Shown: in pieces, positions 9,141 through 18,317 of the stretch
How positions within the stretch are numbered: the stretch's first letter is position 1
Layout of the letters: every line of letters begins with the position of its first letter
Assembly: GCA_958430865.1 (NCBI GenBank)
Contig: CAUDNR010004150.1
Location: forward strand, 1-34,685
DNA from: Entrophospora sp. SA101
Lineage: Eukaryota > Glomeromycota > Glomeromycetes > Entrophosporales > Entrophosporaceae
Direction of reading: 5' to 3'
DNA: 34,685 nucleotides
Program-made: the position numbers and the translations under genes
Notes under the pieces: model-generated
Seen by the model: the letters and a program-made list of their open reading frames with translations, nothing else
What the model was told of the DNA's origin: nothing
Databases searched by the model: none

Positions 9141-10210
9141 ATATTATAATAACCATTAACATCATTACATAATAATACTTTACTGAGCTGGAACCAACTC
9201 AAATCTCATACGATTAAGATTTGGATCAGATTTTAATGTTGCCATTGCGGTTTGAAAATATATATGCATATCAAATTGAAAATTTGTATTTTCTGGTGGT
9301 GGAATTGTAAAATTTCTTTTATCCTAAAAAAATAAATAGATTGATGATTGATTAGTTGGTTGGTTGGTTGTGATAGCAAGAAAAAAAATAAATTATTTTA
9401 GTTAATTTATAGAAACATTAAAATATTGCTGTGGAACTTTTATTTTTAATAAATAATAAAGTTCCATTATTATTTAATTGAATTGCATTACTTGTGATAA
9501 AGCTAAAATTTGTTCTTTTAATTCATCTTCATTTGGAAGTCCAACCCATGGTGCAACAGCCTCTTGAAATGATTATATTGTTATTATTAACATTAAGATT
9601 AATATTAATAATAATATTATCATTACTATTATTAATTAATTAATAGAAACAAACAATTAATCAAATAGATAAATGTACCAGTTCCAGATTTTGGTACAAG
9701 TGTCTCCTCTTTGATTTGTTTAACAAATTCTTCATGTTGTTGTTGAATATTTCTTGTTGTTTCTTCTACTTTTTGTTGAAATGTTTTTGACAATGATGCA
9801 ACACTAGTCATGGCACTTGATGCAAATGCTTAAAAAATAAAATTGTTATATTAATTATTCAAAATATAATGACAATGATAATAATTAATATAAATATATA
9901 TATAAATATACATACAACTAATCATACTTGTGTTGACATTAGGAATATTTTTAACAGCATTAGTTATATCAATATTTTTAACAGCATCAGGAATTTCAAT
10001 GTTTTTGATAGCATTAGGAAGTTCCATGTTTTTAACAGTATTAGGAACATTTTTGACAGCGTTAGATATATCAATATTCTTAACAGCTTCAGGAAGTTCA
10101 ATATTTTTTACTGCAGCGGGCAACTCAAAATTTTTTACTGCGTCAGGAAGTTCCAAGTTTTTCACAGCTGCTGGAAGCTCAAAATTTTTTATGGCTTTTG
10201 GAAGCTCCAT
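8524..10210 (-). CDS. BSD-domain protein (SYAP1-like) with N-terminal 9-residue repeats
   Basis: Seven exons on the minus strand: 10210-9928, 9828-9679, 9562-9492, 9323-9184, 9092-8927, 8840-8732 and 8618-8524. All six introns are GT...AG with matching phases, giving 337 residues. Residues 1-94 are about ten copies of a nonapeptide like AVKNIELPD. A Q/K/E-rich helical stretch (FQQKVEETTRNIQQQHEEFV) follows. The BSD domain then begins APWVGLPNEDELKEQILALS and continues with DKRNFTIPPPENTNFQFD, MRFELVPAQV and FWRNYFYRVSLVKQ, the block that defines the family. The tail is Ser/Thr-rich and ends NWMDDLASAVGDEEVPENWE. BSD proteins include TFIIH p62, synapse-associated protein 1 and fungal relatives. 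The PWVGLP and FWRNYFYRVSL motifs favour the SYAP1-like group. The exact role is inferred only. Confidence 0.92.
9099..9137. repeat. (ATT)n microsatellite in an intron
   Basis: About a dozen ATT units lie inside intron 4 (9183-9093) of the BSD-domain gene, close to its 3' splice site (TTTATAG). Confidence 0.9.
9928..10207 (-). repeat. 27-bp coding minisatellite (nonapeptide repeat)
   Basis: About ten imperfect 27-bp units encode variants of A-(V/I)-K-N-(I/F/L/M)-E-(L/I)-P-(D/A/E/N). The most diverged units read KNIDISNAV and KNVPNTVKN. Asn and Lys are nearly invariant, and a hydrophobic residue recurs at fixed spacing. The array fills exon 1 of the BSD-domain gene and starts two codons after its Met. 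Confidence 0.9.
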
Positions 10211-10352
10211 AGTTTTTTAAAAAAATATTTTTAATTTGTTTTTTATATTTATTTGCAAGCAAAGATTTTGTTTGTTTATGATTTTTTTGTTAGTGCAACG
10301 AAATATTAGTGGCCAACCAATAATTAAAACTATTTTTTTTTTATTTTTTTTT

Positions 10353-11254
10353 TTAATTAACATATCCGACTTTTTCAACTATTTTTCTCATTTCTTCATT
10401 TAACGACAAATTTAAATGTAAATAAAAATATTTTACAAGTTTAACTCGTTTTCCTTTAGAGTTTATTGATATTGGTGATGATATCGGTGGTATATCATCT
10501 TTGATTTTCCAAGTTGAAAATAACCTTGTTAAAGAAGGTTCCAATAATTCAATTGGAACTTTTGTATAGCGTAGATTACCGAATATGTTATAAGTTACGA
10601 AAGTTATTGGAGTATTTGGTTGAAGTAGAATTGAATCTTTGATTTCTTCATTATTATTATTATCATTAATTGATGGCGTAGATGTGGGAGAAGAAGGCGA
10701 TGATTCGAAAGACGAAGGTGAAGATAATGGTGTATAGAATATTTCCTTAACATAAGTTGAAGTACACCAATTGATAAGTAGAGTTGAAGTCAAACTTGTC
10801 GTCGTCGCTAAGAATATATATATATATATATATATTATTAAATTAAAAACCAAAGAACACACGTACATTTCTATAATTGATTAATTAATTGGTTACTTAT
10901 TGTCGCCAACGCAATTCTAGGAACTAGATCAATTGATGAATCTACTAGAAAAATTAAAGGCGTAATTGAAAAGGTTGCAACTAAAGATGAAATCGAGAAA
11001 ACTTTTAATCGTTTAATTGCTTGAGAAAACGGTCCATTATATATAATCTTTATGTTTTTATTAGAAGGAGGAAGCGGAGGCGGTGAAATGGTACTACAAG
11101 AAGAAGGAACGAGGGTGGATGTGTAAAAAGTTGATCTTATAATAGACTTAAATTGTTGTTGATTATTATAATTAATTATTAATGATTTAATTGAATGGAT
11201 TTTCTTTAATGAAATTTTGTTATTGTAATGCGAAAAAAATGATAAATTCTTCAT
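10353..11254 (-). CDS. TMEM70-family mitochondrial membrane protein
   Basis: Two exons, 11254-10897 and 10807-10353, are joined over an 89-nt intron (AATAA|GTAACC...TTCTTAG) in phase 1, giving 270 residues. The N-terminus is rich in Lys, Ser, Asn and His and almost free of acidic residues, as in mitochondrial presequences. The core YNGPFSQAIKRLKVFSISS, followed by a hydrophobic hairpin ending RIALAT, then LTSTLLINWCTSTYVKEIFY, matches the TMEM70/TMEM186/TMEM223 family. The characteristic features are YxGPLS..I..LK.FS, two membrane helices and HW...YV. A Ser/Pro/Asn linker follows, and then a soluble domain (ITFVTYNIFGN...LFSTWKIKDD...FYLHLNLS). Animal relatives help assemble respiratory complexes I and V in the inner membrane; the fungal role is inferred. 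The ATG of the BSD gene lies 142 bp downstream on the same strand. Confidence 0.85.
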
Positions 11255-11560
11255 TTTTTTTAAAAAAAAATTTTATGGTTACACACGAGTATGTATTAAA
11301 CTTGAACGTGATTTAGTTACACGAACCATTCCACAAATATATAATATACAGGGTAATTTAATTAACTAGTCAGTCTGTCTACCTTAAATCAAGCAAACTT
11401 TCAACAAGATAAAAAAGGATCAGATCAAATCCTTATTGAAACTTCCGGCGAATCAAACCTTTGCTATAGCTGGTAGTTGGTTTTATTACAGTACACCCCA
11501 ATTAATTTATTTTTTTACAATATCTAAAACAAAAATATGATTTTATCCTGTTACTATCAA
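11255..11560. other. Intergenic, upstream of the TMEM70-family gene
   Basis: No coding frame is supportable. The proximal part should include the promoter of the minus-strand TMEM70-family gene; no clear TATA element stands out. Confidence 0.45.
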
Positions 11561-12214
11561 TTAGATAACATTCATGCGAACTGTGGGAGGATTCTGACAA
11601 GTGAATGCCTTCCTTTCTTCACAAGAGGAGAAATCGAGCCATTCACGAGGGTGTTCCCGAAGCCGAACCAGAATAGGGCAATTCTTTCTCTTATATGAGT
11701 CTTTTGTAACATTGACCAATATAGTACCCTCCAATACAATCCTAGAGCAAAACCGGTTGATTTTCCACAGGTATGACATTCTAGTTTTCCAATGAAAACA
11801 ATATCCTTCAAGACGTGTAGAATTTCTATTACGGATAGAACCGTCTCTACAAAGATCCCAACATGATTGCAACGATAGCTTGATATTAATGTGATACGCA
11901 TCGATTTCATAGTTATCAAATATCACAAGCCAATATTAATATTAAACAACACCTTGCTCTATGGTTGCTTGTTTCTAGGCGTTAGTTGAAAATTACTTGT
12001 AACGAGAAAGGTTTCTTCAGCCCAGTTATTGTGCATAGAGTCGAAACAAGCTTGAAGCTCACCATGCAGATTAATCTCCATGTTCTAACCCCATCGATGA
12101 AGGAGATGAACTAAACAAAGTCTCTGATAGGTGAGAATATCAAAGCAATGCCTTCTCAAATCCTCTCTCACGGCGATTTGCATCAATCAGTTTGCTCTTG
12201 AGATTATAATGATT
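11561..12214 (-). pseudogene. Fossil gene, family not recognised
   Basis: Three minus-strand frames read as one protein. From about 12214 comes NLKSKLIDANRRERGFEKAL, an in-frame TGA, then YSHLSETLFSSSPSSMG. A shift leads to 12081-11959: MEINLHGELQACFDSMHNNW and TFLVTSNFQLTPRNKQP, then a stop. A further shift leads to 11926-11561: YEIDAYHINIKLSLQSCWDL, RLEGYCFHWKTRMSYLW, LVRLREHPREWLDFSS and FTCQNPPTV. Composition is protein-like throughout (W, C, H, P at spaced positions), unlike the neighbouring AT-rich DNA. No transposase motif is visible, and I cannot assign a function. Confidence 0.55.
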
Positions 12215-12342
12215 TGTGGATTTTAAATTAAGTTGACAGCATCATTTACTTTTTGCTCCTTCTTTTGGTGTTTGTTTGATTTTATCAATAACTTGAAATT
12301 TTTATTAGAGAGAAATATAAGCAAGAGAAATAAATAAAGATT

Positions 12343-12800
12343 ATGATGAATAGAATAGTTGAAGCCGTAGAAAAAATATATAAAGTGTGGCAGAAAAAAT
12401 CGGGAGAAAAAGAGGACAAAGAGTTTAAAATCAAAGATTTCTCCCATGCCTGTTTGTTTGCTGATCAAGAATTTGATCAGAAATAGAGCAAAATAAAGAG
12501 CTAAAAGAACAAAACGGCTTTAATAAACACAATATCGAAAAACCAGGATTTATTGAAAGAAAAATTAAAGGGATTTATAATGATCCTCATAATAAAGAGC
12601 TTATTGAAGCAAGTGAATTTCCCATTTGCTTTTAGAAATTGACAAAAATCAAGCACTTGAGGAAGAACCAAAAAATTGAACTATTTAGCAAGGAAGTGGA
12701 TTTATCGAAATTTATTTTAATTACCACTAATTTTACTCGCGAAGCCTAAAAATCATCTTATCTTTTGCTTTCCCGTTTGGATTAAATTAATGCAAATACT
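12343..12800 (+). pseudogene. AAA+ ATPase-like fossil, possibly of endobacterial origin
   Basis: An ATG at 12343 opens a 47-codon frame (RIVEAVEKIYKVWQKKSGE ... ACLFADQEFDQK). After TAG it continues one frame over from 12480 (NKELKEQNGFNKHNIEKPG, FIERKIKGIYNDP, ELIEASEFPIC). A second shift at 12626 gives LLLEIDKNQALEEEPKN, which fits a Walker B strand plus flank. It returns to the earlier frame as IELFSKEVDLSKFILITTNF, where ITTN fits sensor 1. After an in-frame TAA it reads YLLLSRLD, where SRLD fits the arginine-finger region. The order and spacing match AAA+ proteases such as Lon. Walker A is not visible. The Lys/Glu/Ile-rich style recalls Mollicutes; mycorrhizal fungi host Mollicutes-related endobacteria. 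Origin is speculative. Confidence 0.5.
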
Positions 12801-13101
12801 GCTTGATCAAGGTATTTTTTTGGACGAATATTACTATTGATTTTGGTGCCTTCACTTCTAACAGTTTGGTTTTATTGACATGCATGAAATTAATATTGTA
12901 AATGCGCAATTAAGTTAAAATTTTATCATAATAGTAATGTTCATTTTATTGCTGCCCATTAAACGAGTAAAATTTTAACCCTGGTCATATGAAAATTTTA
13001 GGTAAAGCATCAAAAACTAGCATATTTTTTCCATAAGTTATGTATGTATGAATATATATTTAATAAAAAAATGTATATAATATATAAAAAAAAATATTTA
13101 A
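12801..13101. other. Intergenic, no gene seen
   Basis: AT-rich DNA with stops in every frame. Scattered codons after 12800 may be the last trace of the AAA+-like fossil. Confidence 0.45.
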
Positions 13102-13284
13102 TCATAAAATTACTGACTCCAGATTTATGACAAAAAAAAGATAAAGGATGCAAATCTTCAAAGCTTGGCCTCCTGTAAAATTCCAAAGGGCGGTTTTAAA
13201 GAAAAGTTTTTTTGCATTATATAAACCTCCAATAAATTCTTCTCGTTTATAAGGCCATTTATTATTGATGAGTATTTTATCCAT
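13102..13284 (-). CDS. Hypothetical small protein, 60 residues
   Basis: An ATG-initiated frame begins MDKILINNKWPYKREEF and continues IGGLYNAKKLFFKTALWNFT to a hydrophobic C-terminus ending SVIL. Its composition (W, G, P at intervals, a predicted helical core and a terminal hydrophobic stretch) is more protein-like than random AT-rich sequence. It could be a small membrane-anchored protein or a first exon. No family is recognised and no neighbour supports it. Confidence 0.3.
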   Translation of the reverse strand: MDKILINNKWPYKREEFIGGLYNAKKLFFKTALWNFTGGQALKICILYLFFVINLESVIL

Positions 13285-13688
13285 ATGATTTTGATTGATT
13301 GGTTAATTGATTAATGCCTTCTTACATGCCTATATATATATATATTTGATCCAGAATAAAATATATCCAGTGTGTTGAAAATACAAAAGAGCAAAAAATT
13401 TGTGTGAGCTACATAATTTGAGTTTCAAGCAAGCAAAAGAGACTCTAATATGCCCAATATATCTCCCCCCCAAAAAAATTGACTGGAATCCTTGTGATAT
13501 ATATATATACATATGTATATATACATATAAATTTTTTTTTAAAAAAAAATTAAATACAAAAGATCACTTTTGCCACAATGAATCCAGTTCCAAGCAAAGT
13601 CTCAATAACAAGTCATCTCCCATGATCCAGAATAAACAATAATCTAGATGAGATGATGATACACAAACAATGAAATATAATAATAAAA
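13285..13688. other. Intergenic with (TA)n tracts
   Basis: TA dinucleotide runs occur at about 13331-13347 and 13498-13525. The right part (13600-13688) may hold a last exon of the SR-protein gene. A GTATGT donor at the TATGGGTATG site near 13733 pairs with CATCTAG near 13645, but the extra C-terminus this gives is hydrophobic and unconvincing. Confidence 0.4.
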
Positions 13689-14783
13689 TCATGTTACACT
13701 CATATATAGTAGCATTCTTAAAACATACCCATATGGACTTGGACTCCTTCTATAATCATAATCATAAGGGCTTGAACTGCGTCTATATGAACTTCGTGAT
13801 CGATTTCTTGATGATCTGTTGTAACCAGCATTATTATTATTATCAGAACCTTCATAAGGTGGTGGTGATCTAGAATAACGACTATAACGGTCATGATCCC
13901 GGTCACGGCCTCTGTCACGATTATGATCTTGGTTATGATCACGATCTCGGTTACTGTCTCTGTCACGGTCACGATCATAATCATCATAATGAGGGGCACC
14001 ATGTGAATAAGAAGATCGATTTCTTCCGTATCTAGAAGATTGACCTCCCCGATCATAATCACCGCCACCTCCTCTAAAAATTATTTATAAAATCATTAAA
14101 TATACACAAAATGTTTAATAATAAAAATAATTTATTTACCTGCAATATTTTGCTAGATGACCTGTTTCACCACATCGAAAACATTTTCCACTTCTAACAT
14201 CCATACCCTTTTCTCTAGCATCAGAACATTCTCTGGCCCAATGACCTTGTCCACCACACAAAAAACAACCACTCCCAGGTCCACCAGACCTACGTGACCA
14301 TTCTACAATAATCCTTGCGCCATCCAATTCATAACCATTTAATTGTTTTACTGCATCATCAGCATCGCGTGGATCCTAGTGTATATGTTTTTAGATCATG
14401 TAATAATTGTTTACTAATATTCAAAGAACATGCCAAAAATTTCTTAATATAAACTCGTAAAATAATAATTATTATTATTAACCTCAAATTCAACAAAAGC
14501 ATATCCCGTAGGTTTAACATTTACACTGATAACTTTTCCATATCTTTCAAACTGTCATACCATATTTTAATCAGTTATTATTACAAAGATGTAGAACCTA
14601 AATAAAATTTACTAATGATATTATTTACCAACTCCTCTAGATCTCTTTTTTCTGTTCTTGAGGAAAGATGTCCTATATAAACTTTATAGAAAAAGTAAAT
14701 ATCAATAAATTAAATAATGAGCAACTAAAATTCTACTCGATTTAGTATAATTACATAATTAACATACGTTTGCTTGTAGTCAT
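13689..14783 (-). CDS. SR-type splicing factor: RRM, two zinc knuckles, RS domain
   Basis: Five minus-strand exons, 14783-14768, 14681-14629, 14551-14483, 14375-14140 and 14073-13689, with GT...AG introns in phase, give 252 residues. The N-terminal RRM shows RNP2 as LYIGHL and RNP1 as GYAFVEF, with the usual [21 protein letters not shown] and IIVEWS segments. Two CCHC zinc knuckles follow: [15 protein letters not shown] and [14 protein letters not shown]. The last exon is a long Arg/Asp/Ser/Tyr-rich tail, with RDRDRDS repeats and [15 protein letters not shown] and RRSPSP motifs. This is the layout of two-knuckle SR proteins (plant RS2Z type; one-knuckle SRSF7 is related). These bind pre-mRNA in the nucleus and act in exon definition. 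A 16-nt first exon (MTTSK) is unusually short. The 3' end may be extended by splicing at about 13733. Confidence 0.88.
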
Positions 14784-15027
14784 TATTTCAATCTCAAAAA
14801 AATAAAAAAAAAAATATAATGAATATAATGATATCAAATATAGTGAAAATGGTGTAACGAGAAATTTATTTGTAAAAAAAGTACATGGAAATTATGTGAA
14901 ATTGAAATATATAAAGTAAATATGTAAAAACTACATAAAACTAATTTATAAACTTGCTAAATTCTCTCATCTAGTATCAACTAATTCCTCAAAGAATATA
15001 TGTTATTATTGGATATTCCGAAAAAAC
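14784..15027. other. Intergenic, promoter side of the SR gene
   Basis: AT-rich DNA with no frame. It should contain the 5' UTR and promoter of the minus-strand SR gene. Confidence 0.4.
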
Positions 15028-15624
15028 CTATTTTGTTAGAATAAAGCCACTATATTCTTTTCTTGTTTTTAACTTTGTAATTGTTATCTCTAATATTCGA
15101 AAAAAAGTCTTATTGTGAATTCCATTTCCTAAAAGTGCTGAAGAATGAAATATTGTGTATATATCATATTTGCAAACAGCCCTTTGAAAATTTTCATATG
15201 ATAACGACAAGAGGCGATTATCATATTATCCAAATTCAAGGATGTGAGAGGTAATTTTACTTCCCAGAACAAAGATCCCCTTTGGTATGTTGAATTGACA
15301 TACACGGAGAGAATAAGACGTGTATTTTTTGAAATCAATATCATTTTGTATATACACGATTTTTTTGGAAGAAACAAACTTTTCCAAAATTTAGGTAAAT
15401 GAGATGTTTTTAAAATTTTTTTTACCAAAATCAGTGATACAATAACATGTTGTAGAAATGTGTTCTTTCTCAAATAAAATCAATATTTTCTTGACAAAGC
15501 TGTTTTTAAATACAAAGAAAGACCTTGTTTTTAAAAACACTGGAATATTGTAGGAAAAATATTTCTGTAAATCGATTTTCACGTGATTAAAATGAAAGTG
15601 TAAGTTTCCTATAGCAGTTCATAT
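15028..15624 (-). pseudogene. Fossil reading frame of about 200 codons with two internal stops
   Basis: One minus-strand frame stays open from about 15624 to the TAG at 15028-15030 except for stops at 15393-15391 and 15228-15226. It reads FSYNIPVFLKTRSFFVFKN, ISTTCYCITDFGKKNFK, then after the first stop IVYIQNDIDFKKYTSYSLRV and FNIPKGIFVLGSKITSHILE. After the second stop come YENFQRAVCKYDIYTIFHSS and IRLEITITKLKT-like basic residues. Only two stops in about 200 codons of AT-rich DNA suggest a recently decayed gene. No family is recognised. Confidence 0.45.
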
Positions 15625-16145
15625 TAAATACTAATACTGTATATAATAATAATAACACATTAATTGTTCGTTGAAGATTCTTCATTTTATTGTAGAACTT
15701 GTCTATTTTATTTATTTATTTTCTTGGCCAAACAAGTGAGATTTAATTTCGTGTATATATGCATAATAAATAATAGGGATTCATTTTTTAGACCATTTAT
15801 ATCCGCGTTCAATGTTACACTGGATAACGAAACTTTGTGCCATATGACTATAAATGATAATGCAGAGAAATTAAATGATTGCTTTTTTAAATATTTCAAT
15901 AATTAATCTATTACATAACGCAATATACTTATTTTACAGCTACCTCGGATTATGACAACAACAACATTGTGCGAACTGTAATCAAGGGTTCCCATCCCCT
16001 GCTCTACAATGAGCAGACTACAACTAAGGTACTTCACCTCACTCCTCTATCATTGTTATTGTTTCCTCTTGTAAATAATGGATAACGGTTGCCATTATTT
16101 GAGTTCAACTAGAAAAGGCCACAATGGATATTATGCAAAGTATTC
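15625..16145. other. Intergenic with an uncertain short frame
   Basis: A plus-strand frame at 15664-15906 has a protein-like end (FRPFISAFNVTLDNETLCHM), but no start or homologue supports it. From 15950 to 16040 the DNA is less AT-rich than its surroundings (for example GGGTTCCCATCCCCTGC), as in other transposon-derived patches here. Confidence 0.3.
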
Positions 16146-16469
16146 ATGTCGCGATTCCACAAAGTTGCGCACGTATTTATACACGTTATAAGTTGCCAAA
16201 CTCCCCACTTGTCCATCACAGCGAGAACGGATAATGGAAGTTCTGAATTCTTCATATTTCCTAGCTCGAAATGTTTTTTCAATTATAAAAACGGCTCTTT
16301 TTTGGGTCCAGATGGATTTCCATGGCTACTGGATGAGAAAAATCCATCTCCATATGCTACAACTATTTTTTTGCGATCAGTCAGTTATTCTTGTAACAAT
16401 TTCATGGTAAGCCTTCTGCTTTTTAATATATGTCTTAAAATGAAGACTACGCCAGCGCCTATATCATGA
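16146..16469. pseudogene. Coding-like patch, probable transposon-derived remnant
   Basis: The plus strand has a 107-codon ATG frame (MSRFHKVAHVFIHVISC). The minus strand of the same DNA also reads well in two frames: FIIEKTFRARKYEEFRTS with IIRSRCDGQVGSLATYNV, and HGNPSGPKKEPF with VMDKWGVWQLITC. The minus-strand reading, with its basic motif and VGSLATYN stretch, is the more protein-like. I cannot decide the strand with confidence or name the family. Confidence 0.3.
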
Positions 16470-16659
16470 AGTTCAAGCAGTGTTGGAGATGCTCGAGAGA
16501 ATAATGCAGATATTCTTTGTATGGAGTTAACTGAGGCGACAAATGAAGTCGGAAGAACTGTTGGAATTTAATTAAGATAATATCAGTTTATATCAATTTG
16601 ACTAACCTATTATTTTTTCCACTGTATATACTATTTTCTTTATACCAGTTCTCAACTTT

Positions 16660-16936
16660 CTTCCTTCATTTTGTGAAGCCCGCCAATGAGTACATTCCTT
16701 TGTGCTACATTTAATGGATCCATGCCATACGAAGCAACAAATAAGAGTTTTCTTTCTGGATCTAGCACAACACACCTGTAACCAGGTTGGATGCCTAATT
16801 ATTCACACCACCCTACTGGGTTGTTGGCTGTCACAAGGATAGAAACACTCCCAGCATCTTTCATGTTGTCAAAATTAATTTGTCCTTGACTTAATTCCCA
16901 AAATATTTTCAATTGTGTCTGATTCAATTATTTATA
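16660..16936 (-). pseudogene. Fossil gene fragment with one internal stop
   Basis: A minus-strand frame reads QTQLKIFWELSQGQINFDNM, KDAGSVSILVTANNPVGWCE, a TAA at 16801-16799, then LGIQPGYRCVVLDPERKLLF, VASYGMDPLNVAQRNVLIGG and LHKMKEES before stopping. The sequence is clearly coding in character, balanced in composition and with few A/T-only codons. No adjoining N- or C-terminal part was found and I do not recognise the family. Confidence 0.5.
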
Positions 16937-17160
16937 TGTTTTTTATGATTGCATCAAAAAGTCACCTTATTGATTCAAGTGATAAACCTATTTCTATCAT
17001 ATGTATAGTAATCGTCTTTGAAAATAAGAAAGGATTTATCTTGGGTTTTTACAAGCGAAGAAAATGTTACAGATCAAAATAAATTATACGTTCATATACA
17101 GTTTTACTATTGCTATGTTTAATTAGTAATCTGAAAATAGGGCTGACCTTAAGTTGTAAT

Positions 17161-18063
17161 TAGAGTTGGCACCCATAATGTAAAATTACGGTGTTGCTCG
17201 TGTTGCAACTAACCGTAATGTTGTAATATTTGTTATATAATAAAAAGTAGATCATGATCCTTACTTTTCTAATTCTTTTTTTTCCCACGAATATAATAAT
17301 TAAGGATGACTGACTGATAACAAAAATAAACTTGGTCCAAAATATAGTGATATTTTATACGTGGTAACCATATTGGTAATGGACATTACCAAGCTACATG
17401 TAAGCCATGTTTGTCACTTTTTAAAGATGCCCGACCACATTCTCATGTTTCTCAATGTTCAAAAGCATATGAAACTATCAAAAATGAAGTAAATGAATTG
17501 ATTTTACAAAGTCAACATTTTCTAAACAAGGAAAACTCATGAACATTCTGGACAACGTCATATTGATGGTTATTTTTGTTCAGTTGATTTAGAAGAATCA
17601 CCATGCATAAAACAATCAATAAAGCTTTAGTTATGATGTTTATATTATGTGTGTATTACCTTTCCAACCTGTTTTTCATTAATTTTTTAAAAGCATTTAA
17701 ATCTTGGGTATCAACCACCTTCAAGAAAAGCGATATAGGTGAAAATGGAAATATGGTTTAATGGGATCCACATGTTGATTTACAGCAATTAGATGATGAA
17801 TAGATAAATGAATTCAAATTTTTTGAGTTTGTTTGTTCTATATAATAATAATTACATTTTAATAAATATTAAATGTTCATTATAATAATAATAATATGAA
17901 TAGAAAATTGGTCTAACTGCATCGTGATTATGTTGCAAACATTATATATATGCAAGAGTTACGAGATGTTGCAACATTACAGGTATGTTGTAACATTACG
18001 GTTTTGTTGCAGATTGTTGCAACATTGCAACATTTGATATTTGATTTACGGGAGACAAACTTG
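17161..18063 (+). mobile_element. hAT-family transposon, 903 bp, with 8-bp target-site duplication
   Basis: GTTGTAAT lies directly before the element (17153-17160) and directly after it (18064-18071), an 8-bp target duplication as made by hAT transposases. The left end begins TAGAGTTGGCACCCATAATG. The inverse of the right end is CAAGTTTGTCTCCCGTAAAT, matching at about 12 of 20 positions. Subterminal copies of TGTTGCAACATT or near variants occur at both ends, as expected for transposase binding sites. A relic transposase lies inside. At 903 bp it is far shorter than an autonomous hAT (usually 2.5-5 kb). Confidence 0.85.
17381..17745 (+). pseudogene. hAT transposase relic with BED-like zinc finger
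   Basis: The frame at 17381 reads HYQATCKPCLSLFKDARPHS and HVSQCSKAYETIKNEVNELI. This is a degraded BED zinc finger with the CxxC pair and the following H and C. After TGA and frame changes it continues IDGYFCSVDLEE, then KALVMMFILCVLPFQPVFH, FFKS and LGINHLQEKR. That order matches the hAT segment before the RNase H-like core (ID.FF..., KAL...I.....PF..VE...F..., LNP.Y.PPSR). The catalytic core is absent. It lies within the 903-bp element and is non-functional. Confidence 0.75.
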
Positions 18064-18317
18064 GTTGTAATAAATCTAGCAACAATAAAATAAATTTTTT
18101 ATTGTTTTTATATTAAATTAAAATTGAGAAAATCTTGATGCAATTTATTTATTTTTTATGCATCTTTTGATAAAATTAGCTATTGTAATTCAATATTCGG
18201 TTAGTCAGATATTCAGAGAATATCAATTCAGTATTTTGTGTAACTGAAATTTTCTCATTCTCTCTGTTTATTTCGAATTAAACAATTAAATTTATTGTTT
18301 CACTTCCATTCATTTGA

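Noticed and set aside
9869..10234. Plus-strand frames of 121 and 96 codons over the minisatellite
   Set aside because: They are the antisense of the 27-bp repeat array. The minus strand gives an ATG, correct splice sites and a joined BSD domain.
11572..11919. 115-codon minus-strand frame (VGIFVETVLSVIEILHVL...)
   Set aside because: It overlaps the more protein-like frame at 11561-11926 (FHWKTRMSYLW; REHPREWLDF). The hydrophobic content is an out-of-frame effect.
13718..14068. 116-codon minus-strand frame rich in Met, Ile, Val and Thr ([11 protein letters not shown])
   Set aside because: It is a shifted reading of the Arg/Asp/Ser codons of the SR-protein RS domain. The spliced frame continues correctly from the zinc-knuckle exon.
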